DNA of 64,000 nucleotides from Caryophanales bacterium UBA6380 (GCA_002438785.1 DJQS01000008.1:62001-126000); one strand, 5' to 3'; positions 19,801 through 26,832 are shown, numbered from the stretch's first letter. The notes: generated by a model from the letters alone, not told the origin. Made by a program: numbers and translations.

Positions 19801-20071
19801 TGAACAAATTGTTTCAAAAACTCGCAATTCTAAATCTCCTGCTTGTTTAGTTTTTTTAGATGAGGCATTTAATAATATGGATGATTCCCGTATTCAAACA
19901 ATGATGGATTTCTATCGTGATTTGCAAATTCAACTTATTATAAGTGTTCCTACCTTAAGAATTAATTCTATATTAAAATATTGTGATACTGGTTTATCAA
20001 TTATAAAGAAAAATAATCAAGCATTTATTTATAAGATTAGTAAAAAAGAGATTTATGACGATAGAAAATAA
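16841..20071 (+). CDS. jetC: Wadjet SMC-like ATPase JetC
   Basis: A 1076-residue SMC-type ATPase and the motor of the Wadjet complex, which extrudes DNA loops and senses small circles. Walker A is GENGAGKST at 30-38. Two long coiled-coil arms run roughly from 230 to 420 and from 610 to 800. A hinge-like globular segment in the middle (about 440-600) carries EVKDEKWRNALEGFLNKRKTY. The ABC signature KSGGE is at 970-974, and Walker B LVFLDEA with catalytic E1008 follows. All nucleotide-binding residues are intact. AAGGA lies 11 bases before the ATG. It overlaps jetB by 17 bases and jetD by 17 bases. Confidence 0.93.
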   Translation: MKKLTKIKLINWHIYNDIEIEISGNTVISGENGAGKSTLIDAILYVISAGTCKFNTAANEKNDRNLESYVRGKLGFEKKEFLRPNDTISHVVLEFFDDLSDTYSVIGSIISANVGSKIEKVFYHIPNSTIKSEFYYSINGNKKYPTNYEELKRNYNKNLEFDVLDGNIEAIKKKILICLNIEDSKYLELLPKALAFKPIGEIDKFVYDYLLPRKDLDLVNMKESVRRYRHLQDIINLEQDKLNYLNPIKENGLVYDNLYDEIKSLEIILNEKEIDKIKLDIDENKSKIFEYQNQILTIEQQINEIDDSIERAKISKEKLQNSDIFEAIKKLENDKKNKIYRKETIEKEFQKKGNYLDEIYIDLNILNHHSAIKESFYKSDFINYQNEVNELKKFEKTTTTEVHLDNSKFISNRDKVNEKINYINDEIKKLNQGFILQDDKVELLKRYLNLYFFDKYNKNIKISAFYELVEVKDEKWRNALEGFLNKRKTYLFIEDGKYFDEALKVYEDYANSDSNLYGVGLVNVDALEDIKINENSLASKLDYLTEDARKYGAYVLNNIFCVDKIEKLKEHDGAITSSCMLYQGKVASKINPKFYSRYYLGINSIKLNIQNLEKQLSVYKLDLSDYENKISLSNRKLEALERIRDNLPFVNLDSNLFLELEDLNKSIDKIEKEIISYNNSDIISLREQIKEIEDRIKSLVKNKSNLDISKDEINKNKIALEIRIDNSQKRISEYNMSISDYSQKNIYKTLKEIYYLKSNDAINDAINKKSIDLENKRRIIISNMSKYCSNPDFHCDLNPEVSNLDKFISLCNQIECRELVKFKDDARIAKEECEKAFKNDYIMKIRDNINEERQNIKRLNDSLSKKPFGSDKEIYKFVVDGTKKPEYEQYYQIFISNESYTQNNLFETEMSERNLALMDQLFERLNDPNEANNEKELAKFTDYRNFLSYDIQITDKNGNKTFYSKAGKGKSGGETQTPFYVFIAASFEQIVSKTRNSKSPACLVFLDEAFNNMDDSRIQTMMDFYRDLQIQLIISVPTLRINSILKYCDTGLSIIKKNNQAFIYKISKKEIYDDRK

Positions 20072-21263
20072 TCCGCTTGATATTGTTATTATTAATAAAT
20101 TATTAGATAAATATGAAAATAGTGTTCTTTTTAAAGAATCAAATAAAAACAAACTTAATATTTATTTAAATGCTAATGATAAAATTTTTATTAATTATTG
20201 GTCAAATGTTGCTTATCGTTATAGAGATGAATATAATTTTTATTTAAAAAAATTAGAAGATCAGAGCTTAATCCAAATTAAATATAAAGATAATTTAATT
20301 GATAAAATATTTTTGAATCTTAAAAACATTGATAAAGCATATTTATATTGCAATAGAGAAAATAAAAATACAATTTATGATAGATGTTTAAATGTTGTTT
20401 CTAATTATCAAAATTTAGAAAAAAGCAAGGTTTTAGAGGGTTTTTTATCTAAAATCAAGGAAATATTAATTAATAAACAATCTTTTAAAAAATATTTTAC
20501 TGACTTAAATGAGTTAGAATATTTGATAAAAGGAATAGATCAAATAGAAAATAATAAAGAAGAACAATTCCTAAGAAATTTTAGTAATAAAACTTTTAGC
20601 GATTCAAAATACTTGGAAAAACATGTTTCAAAATTTATAAGTATTTTTAATGAATTTGGTAATTATGATTTTTTAAATGAAACAGAATTTATTAATTATT
20701 TTAATATTTATAAAATCCCAACTTTCACCTATATTAAAGGAAATGCTTTAATTAAAATTAACGGGCAAATTATTGACTTAAACTCCTTAGGCGATTCTTT
20801 TTCGCTAACTAGAAATGAAATTACTAAACTCGAATTTATAAATATTAATAGTAAGAAAATACTAACTATAGAAAATTTAACTACATTTTTTTATTTTAAT
20901 GATCCTTCTTTTTTTATTGTTTATTTAGGAGGATTTGCAAGTTCAAATCAATTATTTTTGTTAGAAAAAATAAAAAAGTTGAACAACAATTTTAAATATT
21001 TTCATTTTGGTGATATTGATTGTAATGGAATCAATATACTAATCGATTTAGAAAAAAGAACTAAATTATCAATAAGACCACTATATATGGATGAGAATAT
21101 TTTACTTAAGTATACTAATCAAACAGAAAAATTAACAGTTAATGATAGAAAAAGGCTTGAAAATTATTTAAACAATAATGAATATAAAAGATTTCATGAA
21201 CTCATAAGATTAATGTTAGAAAAAAATATTAAATTAGAACAAGAATCAATTGAAAAATTTTAA
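20055..21263 (+). CDS. jetD: Wadjet nuclease JetD (Toprim, DUF2220-like)
   Basis: A 402-residue topoisomerase-VI-like nuclease that cleaves the plasmid once the JetABC motor has stalled on it. The C-terminal Toprim domain is plain: a YLGGFASSNQ loop, then HFGDIDCNGINIL with D320 and D322, the metal-binding DxD. The conserved acidic ENLTTFFYF segment (Glu upstream of the GG loop) is also present. The N-terminal part, INYWSNVAYRYRDEYNFYLKKL, is helical and probably the arm that docks on JetA. Catalytic residues look intact, so the system should be functional. The start overlaps jetC by 17 bases. Confidence 0.9.
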   Translation: MTIENNPLDIVIINKLLDKYENSVLFKESNKNKLNIYLNANDKIFINYWSNVAYRYRDEYNFYLKKLEDQSLIQIKYKDNLIDKIFLNLKNIDKAYLYCNRENKNTIYDRCLNVVSNYQNLEKSKVLEGFLSKIKEILINKQSFKKYFTDLNELEYLIKGIDQIENNKEEQFLRNFSNKTFSDSKYLEKHVSKFISIFNEFGNYDFLNETEFINYFNIYKIPTFTYIKGNALIKINGQIIDLNSLGDSFSLTRNEITKLEFININSKKILTIENLTTFFYFNDPSFFIVYLGGFASSNQLFLLEKIKKLNNNFKYFHFGDIDCNGINILIDLEKRTKLSIRPLYMDENILLKYTNQTEKLTVNDRKRLENYLNNNEYKRFHELIRLMLEKNIKLEQESIEKF

Positions 21264-21292
21264 AAAAAGTAAATAAAATATTAAATATTTTA

Positions 21293-21301
21293 TGCTATAA
21301 T
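21293..21301 (+). promoter_or_regulatory. Consensus extended -10 promoter predicting a leaderless DUF1836 mRNA
   Basis: TG-C-TATAAT is a perfect extended -10. It ends seven bases before the ATG at 21309, so transcription should start at the ATG itself. No -35 and no Shine-Dalgarno were seen. It gives the downstream DUF1836-galE genes a promoter separate from the Wadjet operon. Confidence 0.65.
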
Positions 21302-21308
21302 TTGAATT

Positions 21309-22007
21309 ATGGGAAAAGCATTAGAAAGTATTGAAAGATATATTGAAGATTTGGAAAATTTTGAATTGCCTGATTTTCAAGATTTACCAAATATTCCTTT
21401 ATATATGGAACAAGTAGTGGGATATGTATCTGAGGTTTTAGGTGTATTAAACAAACAAAAAGATTTAAATATAACCCCTTTTATGATTAATAATTATGTC
21501 AAGGCTAAAATAATTGAAGCTCCAGTTGAGAAAAAATATAATCGTCGCCAAATTGGATATTTAATAGCTATTTCTTTAATGAAATCTGTTGTTAGTATGC
21601 GTGATTTAGCTACTTTTATTGACTTAGACAAAATAAATGGAAGTGATAAAGATAGTTTATATGCCTTTTTTAAAAAAATGGAAGATGAATCTCTTCATAA
21701 CATTGTACATAAGGTTCAAATTAGAAATGAAGTTTTAAAAAAGTCTAATAAAAAGAATAAAAATGAAAATGCTGAAGAAACAGAAAAGCAAGAACAAAGT
21801 AACCTTGCTTATATAGCTTTAAAACTTTATATAGAAAGTGAAGTAAATAAATTAATAGCTGATTTTATTATGCGTAATTTATCTAGTGAAGTTCTATCTA
21901 AGAAAATTTATGAAGAAAGTGAAGTTACTAAATACGAAAATAAAAAGAATAAAGTAGAAGCAAAAATACTTGGAGATAGACAAAAGAAAACTAAGGAGGG
22001 AATCTAA
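21309..22007 (+). CDS. DUF1836 family protein (putative helix-turn-helix regulator)
   Basis: A 232-residue protein of the DUF1836 family common in Firmicutes. The conserved block runs from YMEQVVGYVSEVL through MINNYVKAKII, then the diagnostic KKYNRRQIGYLIAISLMKSVVSMRDLATFI (split here only by description, about residues 65-105), which resembles a MerR-like DNA-binding fold. The C-terminal third is charged and helical. The function of the family is not established; a regulatory role is inferred. It begins 45 bases after jetD with its own leaderless-type promoter, and its first ten bases are identical to those of jetA. galE follows after two bases with its ribosome site inside this gene. Confidence 0.8.
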   Translation: MGKALESIERYIEDLENFELPDFQDLPNIPLYMEQVVGYVSEVLGVLNKQKDLNITPFMINNYVKAKIIEAPVEKKYNRRQIGYLIAISLMKSVVSMRDLATFIDLDKINGSDKDSLYAFFKKMEDESLHNIVHKVQIRNEVLKKSNKKNKNENAEETEKQEQSNLAYIALKLYIESEVNKLIADFIMRNLSSEVLSKKIYEESEVTKYENKKNKVEAKILGDRQKKTKEGI

Positions 22008-22009
22008 AT

Positions 22010-23029
22010 ATGAAAGTATTGGTTACAGGTGGTTTGGGTTTTATTGGAAGTCACACAGTTTGCGATTTAATAGAAAATGGATTTGAAGTTGTTGTTGCTG
22101 ATAATTTATATAATTCTAAAATTGATGTTTTAGATCGTATTGAAAAAATTACTGGTATAAGACCACATTTTTATCAAATTGATGTTCAAGATAAAGTTAA
22201 GTTAGATGAATTATTTAAAAATGAAGAGCCTGATGCAATTATTCATTTTGCTGGTTATAAAGCTGTTGGAGAAAGTGTTTATAAGCCATTAGAATATTAC
22301 GAAAATAATTTTGACACGACATTTGCTTTATTATGGATGATGAAAAAATATCCAAAATGTAAAAATTTTGTTTTTAGCAGCAGTGCTACAATTTATGGTG
22401 TTCCTGATCATGTTCCTTTAAAAGAAACTGATCCTAGAAAGGAAGCAACCTCACCTTATGGTGAAACAAAAGTTGTTATTGAAAGAATTTTAGAGGATAT
22501 TGCTAAAGTTAATAAGAATTATAATATTGCTCTTTTAAGATATTTTAATCCTATTGGTGCTCATAAATCAGGTTTGTTAGGCGAGGATCCAAACGGTATT
22601 CCAAACAATTTACTACCTTATATTAATAAAGTTGCTGTTGGAGAATTACCTTACGTCAATGTTTTTGGTAATGATTATAATACACCTGATGGAACTGGAG
22701 TTAGAGATTATATCCATGTTTTAGATTTAGCTCATGGTCATGTTTTAGCACTTAAAAAATTAGAACAAAATCCAGGATTGGTTGTTTATAATTTAGGTAC
22801 TGGAAAAGGTACGAGCGTATTAGAAATTATTCATGATTACGAAAAGGCAACAGGTAAAACTATTAAATATGTCATTAAGCCTAGAAGAGCTGGCGATGTT
22901 GCTAGTAATTACGCTGATTGTTCAAAGGCTAAAAAGGAACTTGGATTTACTTGTAAATATAATGTTTATGATGCTTGTTTAGACGGATATAACTTCCAAA
23001 AGGCCGAAGAAGAACGCAGAAATAAATAA
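22010..23029 (+). CDS. galE: UDP-glucose 4-epimerase
   Basis: An extended short-chain dehydrogenase of 339 residues, the standard GalE length. The NAD-binding turn is TGGLGFIGSHT. The catalytic triad is S124 in FSSSATIYG with Y150 and K154 in SPYGETK, and the family RYFNPIGAH and GTGVRDYIHV motifs are present. It interconverts UDP-glucose and UDP-galactose. Here it could serve galactose catabolism (galM, galK upstream) and supply UDP-galactose to the UDP-galactopyranose mutase at 25670. A strong GGAGGG site lies within the end of the DUF1836 gene. Confidence 0.96.
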   Translation: MKVLVTGGLGFIGSHTVCDLIENGFEVVVADNLYNSKIDVLDRIEKITGIRPHFYQIDVQDKVKLDELFKNEEPDAIIHFAGYKAVGESVYKPLEYYENNFDTTFALLWMMKKYPKCKNFVFSSSATIYGVPDHVPLKETDPRKEATSPYGETKVVIERILEDIAKVNKNYNIALLRYFNPIGAHKSGLLGEDPNGIPNNLLPYINKVAVGELPYVNVFGNDYNTPDGTGVRDYIHVLDLAHGHVLALKKLEQNPGLVVYNLGTGKGTSVLEIIHDYEKATGKTIKYVIKPRRAGDVASNYADCSKAKKELGFTCKYNVYDACLDGYNFQKAEEERRNK

Positions 23030-23064
23030 CTTTTTGCAGGCTTTTTGATTTTTTTAAGTGTTTT

Positions 23065-23532
23065 ATGAAAGTTTGTTATGTTTTAACTAGCATACCTGGA
23101 AGTGGGAAATCGACATGGGCAAAAAATTTTAAAGCTTGCAATCTAAATACTTTTATTGTTTCTAGTGATGAGATAAGAAAAGAACTTGGTGGAAGTTATC
23201 AATATTTTAAAGAGGAGGATCGTGTTTGGAGAATATTTTTTTCTAGAGCAAATAAAATTGCTAAAGAAAATAAATCTTGTAATGTTATTTTAGATTCTAC
23301 TTGCATTAATGATTATTATCGAAATTTATATAAAGAGAAAACCAAGGGTTTTGACAAGTATGTCTTAGTTTACTTCGATGTTCCTTTTTCTGAATGTCGT
23401 AAAAGAAATAAAAATAGAATGATTCAAAAGCAAGTTCCTGATTTTGCCTTTGATGATTTATTAAAAAGATTTAAAAAACCAAGTCAAGAAATCATTAAAA
23501 TATATGATGAGTTTATTATCGTTAAAAATTAA
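23065..23532 (+). CDS. Small P-loop kinase (AAA family, polynucleotide-kinase-like)
   Basis: A 155-residue protein with Walker A IPGSGKSTWAK near the N-terminus, a DEIRKELGG segment, and NVILDSTCIND as the Walker-B-like strand. An Arg-rich lid (ECRKRNKNRM) follows. This is the layout of zeta-toxin/polynucleotide-kinase-like AAA_33 proteins that phosphorylate small molecules or nucleic-acid ends. The substrate is unknown. No toxin partner is seen. Translation signals are weak. Its stop codon is one base before tRNA-Gln, so the tRNA is probably processed from the same transcript. Confidence 0.8.
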   Translation: MKVCYVLTSIPGSGKSTWAKNFKACNLNTFIVSSDEIRKELGGSYQYFKEEDRVWRIFFSRANKIAKENKSCNVILDSTCINDYYRNLYKEKTKGFDKYVLVYFDVPFSECRKRNKNRMIQKQVPDFAFDDLLKRFKKPSQEIIKIYDEFIIVKN

Positions 23533-23533
23533 T

Positions 23534-23610
23534 TGCGGCGTGGACAAATGGTAAAGTCACTTGTCTCTGAAACAAGGTTTGTATTGGTTCGAGTCCAATC
23601 GCCGCAGCCA
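23534..23610 (+). tRNA. tRNA-Gln, anticodon CUG
   Basis: A complete cloverleaf can be drawn: acceptor TGCGGCG with CGCCGCA, 3-bp D stem GAC/GTC around AAATGGTAAA, and anticodon stem CTTGT/ACAAG with loop CTCTGAA (CUG at positions 34-36). The T arm is ATTGG-TTCGAGT-CCAAT, followed by discriminator G and an encoded CCA. The U1-A72 pair is typical of bacterial tRNA-Gln. It lies one base after a coding sequence. Confidence 0.93.
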
Positions 23611-23619
23611 AAAAAATTT

Positions 23620-23651
23620 AAAGACTGATAAATAAAATATCCGTCTTTTTT
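23620..23651. terminator. Terminator after tRNA-Gln, probably bidirectional
   Basis: AAAGAC-T-GATA pairs with TATC-C-GTCTTT around a 7-base loop, with one internal mismatch, followed by a T run. Upstream A-rich sequence gives a T run on the other strand, so it can also end the minus-strand acyltransferase transcript. Confidence 0.7.
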
Positions 23652-23652
23652 A

Positions 23653-24924
23653 TTATATTAAGTTATTTCTTTTAAGTTTATAAATTTCTTCAGCAGCAAG
23701 ACGAGCTTTTGCTACAACATCTTTCTTATTTTTAGGAACACAATAATAATGATATTCTTTATCACAGATACAAATTATATCGTCTATTTCATACCAATAA
23801 TAATCAGAATATAAACTATAATTTTCTAAAGGACCTTGTTTAACATACAAATCGTTGTCATTTCCTTTTAAAGTAAAACCATCGATTGTATGTGTTAAAT
23901 GTCCTTTTCCAATATGATAAATGGCTTTATAATTTTTTAAGCAATAAATATCAACATCAAGATCAAGTTTATAAGTTTTTTCTAAAATTTCCTTTTTAAC
24001 GCACTCTTTTTCATACTCGTACCATTTTGGAATAGTATCAAAAATAGTATCACCATTAAGACATTTTAAATGTCCATTTTCTAATAATTCATATTTTTTA
24101 TTGCAACTTGAACAAGTTAAGTATATGCCTTTACCAATTGTTGTTCCTTCATTATTACAATGAGGACATTTATACAAGATGCGATTTAAACCTTCAGCAC
24201 GAAAATCTTCACTAATCAATATATTGTTTTTAAATTGATAATCCCAGTTATTAAAAGTGAATTCTTTTTTAACTATATTTTCTATTTCGTTGCTTTTTAA
24301 TTTTTTAATTTCTTCTTTAGAAAGTTTATATTTGATAGTTGCTCTAACATTAATTTTTCTTTGCTTTAAATTGTTATACAAAGGGTCGTGTAAATAAGCA
24401 CCCTCAGTTTTAATGATTATGAGAGGAACTTTCAAAAATTTAATTAATTTACCAATATTATCAGGTAAAGTGCCGTTTGTACCATCAAATGAATAAGTGG
24501 CTTCAGGAAACATCAAAATCGAATCGTGTAATTTGTTGATGGCATAGTACATATCACTAACTAGTTGAGGATCATTTTGAAATTTTACAGTTGGTATGCA
24601 ACCTAAGTGTCTCATCAAAAAATCTTTATTTATAAAACCATCATCAGTGCAAACAATATTAAAAGGAGTAAATTTCCAAACTTTAAAGAATATTTTTAAA
24701 TCAATGAAAGCAGAATGATTCATTAAAATTAAACATGGTTCTTTTTTATTTAAATTTTCCATCCCCTCATATTTATATGTGAAATTTGTATCTTTTAATT
24801 CTTTTTTACTTATTAAATTTATCAATTTAGTAAGCAAAAAAGAAGCCCTTATTGGACGATGATATTTCTTACCTTTTATTTTTTTTAATTTGTCAAATGA
24901 TATTTTTTTAATTTTTATTTTCAT
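23653..24924 (-). CDS. PlsC-like acyltransferase with C-terminal zinc ribbon
   Basis: A 423-residue protein of the lysophospholipid acyltransferase family. The catalytic HX4D motif is NHSAFID (H70, D75), and the substrate motif is MFPEATYSFDG. After about residue 240 there is a zinc-ribbon-like insert, CPHC...CSSC, and then a beta-rich C-terminal domain with KARLAAEEIYKLK at the end. Plain PlsC enzymes are about 200-260 residues, so this is a two-domain variant. It probably acylates a glycerol-3-phosphate derivative at the membrane face. The start codon lies inside a perfect palindrome (24917-24940) and has no Shine-Dalgarno. An XRE regulator gene precedes it on the same strand. Confidence 0.8.
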   Translation of the reverse strand: MKIKIKKISFDKLKKIKGKKYHRPIRASFLLTKLINLISKKELKDTNFTYKYEGMENLNKKEPCLILMNHSAFIDLKIFFKVWKFTPFNIVCTDDGFINKDFLMRHLGCIPTVKFQNDPQLVSDMYYAINKLHDSILMFPEATYSFDGTNGTLPDNIGKLIKFLKVPLIIIKTEGAYLHDPLYNNLKQRKINVRATIKYKLSKEEIKKLKSNEIENIVKKEFTFNNWDYQFKNNILISEDFRAEGLNRILYKCPHCNNEGTTIGKGIYLTCSSCNKKYELLENGHLKCLNGDTIFDTIPKWYEYEKECVKKEILEKTYKLDLDVDIYCLKNYKAIYHIGKGHLTHTIDGFTLKGNDNDLYVKQGPLENYSLYSDYYWYEIDDIICICDKEYHYYCVPKNKKDVVAKARLAAEEIYKLKRNNLI

Positions 24925-24940
24925 AATTTATTATGAAAAT
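24917..24940. repeat. Perfect palindrome over the acyltransferase start codon
   Basis: ATTTTCATAAT-TT-ATTATGAAAAT has 11-bp perfect arms and a 2-base centre. The minus-strand start codon (24922-24924) is in one arm. It could be an operator, or a hairpin in the mRNA that hides the start codon. There is no T run, so it is not an ordinary terminator. Confidence 0.6.
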
Positions 24941-24952
24941 CATATCATATTT

Positions 24953-25252
24953 TTATTCATCTTTATAGTTATTAGATTTTAAATATTCATCAATATAGAC
25001 AAAGATACTTTTCTTTAAAAAATCTTCAAGAAAATCTTTTGCATGTGAATATTGATTTTTTACATGATGATAGAAAAGTTCATCAAGACTGCAATTAAAA
25101 AAATCAGCTATTATTATTGCATCTTCAATACTAATATTAGTAACTTCATTTTCCCAGTTCATTACAGTTTGGCTAGATTTATTCACTAGTTTTGCAATAT
25201 ATGTTTGACTAACGCCATGACATTCTCTTAATTGTTTAATTTTGTTTCTCAT
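24953..25252 (-). CDS. XRE-family helix-turn-helix regulator
   Basis: A small regulator (about 99 residues from the chosen start) with a classic XRE domain: KIKQLRECHGVSQTYIAKLVNKSSQTVMNWE (positions about 4-34, recognition helix SSQTVMNWE), followed by ISIEDAIIIADFFNCSLDELF. The C-terminal tail is basic and may mediate dimerisation. The open frame extends to an upstream ATG at 25297, but that codon lies inside a direct repeat that looks like an operator, so the internal ATG at 25252 (MRNKIKQL) is preferred. It probably regulates itself, the divergent gene at 25351 and the downstream acyltransferase gene. Confidence 0.82.
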   Translation of the reverse strand: MRNKIKQLRECHGVSQTYIAKLVNKSSQTVMNWENEVTNISIEDAIIIADFFNCSLDELFYHHVKNQYSHAKDFLEDFLKKSIFVYIDEYLKSNNYKDE

Positions 25253-25290
25253 ATAATTATGATTGTTCAAAAAATAAGTAAAATACATAA

Positions 25291-25341
25291 ATTTCAAGTT
25301 TTATTATATAAAAATAGAAATATTTCAAGTTTTACTATAGA
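25291..25341. promoter_or_regulatory. Pair of 20-bp direct repeats between XRE gene and divergent gene
   Basis: Two copies beginning ATTTCAAGTTTTA (25291-25310 and 25322-25341) match at 18 of 20 positions with a 31-base period, three helical turns. They cover the divergent promoters: a minus-strand TATAAT lies in the first copy, and a plus-strand TACTAT/TATAGA in the second. They are probably XRE operators. Confidence 0.6.
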
Positions 25342-25350
25342 ATAAAGTAA

Positions 25351-25686
25351 ATGGAAGATAAAGATTATTTAAATTATATTTATATAAACATTTCTAATTT
25401 TTTTAAAAACGAAGAAAAAAGTTTATTTATTTTTAAAGGTTTAAGAAGTAAGTTTTTAAAAATAAAAAGAGATATATATTCTTCATATATAGAGATTCCA
25501 TTAATTATTAACAATAAAGAATATGGTTATAAGTATAATTCAATTTTTAATTTAAAAAGTTATGAATATTTTTTAATAGATCGAAATACATATTTAAAAG
25601 AACTAAAAAATAATAATATAAGTTATTTAAAAGAAAATTATAAATATATTCCAACATTAAAAATAAGAATTAAAGGTATTTTTTAG
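25351..25686 (+). CDS. Small protein of unknown function
   Basis: A 111-residue, basic, Tyr/Asn/Lys-rich open frame divergent from the XRE gene. No family was recognised. It has no signal peptide or membrane segment, and the predicted structure is mixed. There is no Shine-Dalgarno; -10-like TACTAT or TATAGA lies 10-12 bases before the ATG, so it could be leaderless. Its last 17 bases overlap the 3' end of the convergent glf gene. It is supported by the operator-like repeats in front of it and by normal codon use, but it could still be spurious. Confidence 0.5.
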   Translation: MEDKDYLNYIYINISNFFKNEEKSLFIFKGLRSKFLKIKRDIYSSYIEIPLIINNKEYGYKYNSIFNLKSYEYFLIDRNTYLKELKNNNISYLKENYKYIPTLKIRIKGIF

Positions 25687-26770
25687 CGTCTAATAGTGCT
25701 TTTTCAATTGTATCATCCATATCATAATATTTATAATTAGCTAATCTTCCACCAAAAATAACTTTTTTTTCTTTCTTAGCTAATTTTAAATATTTATCAA
25801 ATAAATCAGTATTTTTCTTATCATTAATCGGATAGTATCTTTCCTTACCAATTTCATAATTATCTGGATATTCCTTTGTAATAATAGTAGTAGGAGTAAT
25901 AGTATCTTCAAAATATTTATGTTCTATGATTCTAGTATAAGGAACATCTCTATTAGTAAAATTTATAACACAATTTTTCTGATAATAATCTTTATCGAAT
26001 TTTTCTAATTCAAAGCGAAGTGAGCGATATTCTAATTGTCCATATTTGTAATTAAAATATTCATCAATTGCTCCAGTATAGACAATGCGCTTAGCTAATT
26101 TATGATATTTGTCAGGGTTATCAAAGTAATTCGAGTTTAATTGAATATCGGAACCTTCTAAAAGTAAATTAATTAATTTAGTATACCCACCAATTGGGAT
26201 CCCTTGATATTTATCATTAAAATAATTGTTATTAAATTCATAGCGAATAGGAATTCTTTTAATAATAAAACTTGGCAATTCTTTACAACTTTTTCCCCAT
26301 TGCTTTTCTGTATATCCCTTGATTAATAATTCATAAATTGTTCTGCCAACTAAACTTAATGCTTGATCTTCTAGATTGTTAATTTGAGTGATGTTTTCTC
26401 TTTTTATTTCTTCAGAGATTTTTTCTTTAGCTTTAACTGGATCTATTATTCCCCAAATATCTTGGAATGTGTACATATTAAAAGGTAAATGGTAATATTG
26501 ATTATTATTAAATGCTAATGGAGAATTAATAAAATTATTAAAAGGAACTAGTTCATTTACATATTTCCAAATCGTTTCATTAGAAGTGTGAAAAATATGG
26601 GCGCCATATTTATGAACATTTATGCCATCAATATTTTCAGTATAAATATTACCTCCGACATGATTTCTTTTATCGATAACCAAAACAGTTTTTCCTTTTT
26701 TAATCGCTTCATGAGCAAATGTTGCTCCATATAATCCCGCCCCAACAATTAAATAATCATATTTTTTCAT
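25670..26770 (-). CDS. glf: UDP-galactopyranose mutase
   Basis: A 366-residue flavoenzyme, the standard Glf length. The FAD-binding N-terminus is YDYLIVGAGLYGATFAHEA, with RNHVGGNIYTE following. YGAHIFHTS is the substrate/flavin-facing loop, and the C-terminal FGGRLANYKYYDMDD closes the FAD site. It converts UDP-galactopyranose to UDP-galactofuranose for surface glycans, using the product of galE. AGAGG precedes the ATG, with an extended -10 TGATATAAT at 26789-26797. It overlaps the convergent gene at 25351-25686 by 17 bases. Confidence 0.96.
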   Translation of the reverse strand: MKKYDYLIVGAGLYGATFAHEAIKKGKTVLVIDKRNHVGGNIYTENIDGINVHKYGAHIFHTSNETIWKYVNELVPFNNFINSPLAFNNNQYYHLPFNMYTFQDIWGIIDPVKAKEKISEEIKRENITQINNLEDQALSLVGRTIYELLIKGYTEKQWGKSCKELPSFIIKRIPIRYEFNNNYFNDKYQGIPIGGYTKLINLLLEGSDIQLNSNYFDNPDKYHKLAKRIVYTGAIDEYFNYKYGQLEYRSLRFELEKFDKDYYQKNCVINFTNRDVPYTRIIEHKYFEDTITPTTIITKEYPDNYEIGKERYYPINDKKNTDLFDKYLKLAKKEKKVIFGGRLANYKYYDMDDTIEKALLDAKKYL

Positions 26771-26788
26771 TTTTAAACCTCTTTTATA

Positions 26789-26797
26789 ATTATATCA
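26789..26797 (-). promoter_or_regulatory. Extended -10 promoter of glf
   Basis: Read on the minus strand, TG-A-TATAAT is a perfect extended -10, 18 bases before the glf ATG with an AGAGG ribosome site in between. Confidence 0.6.
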
Positions 26798-26832
26798 ATA
26801 ATATAAAGTTATTAGAATAAGAAAAAAAGTAT

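Noticed and set aside
23036..23064. Terminator between galE and the small kinase gene
   Set aside because: There is a T-rich stretch but no stem can be formed before it.
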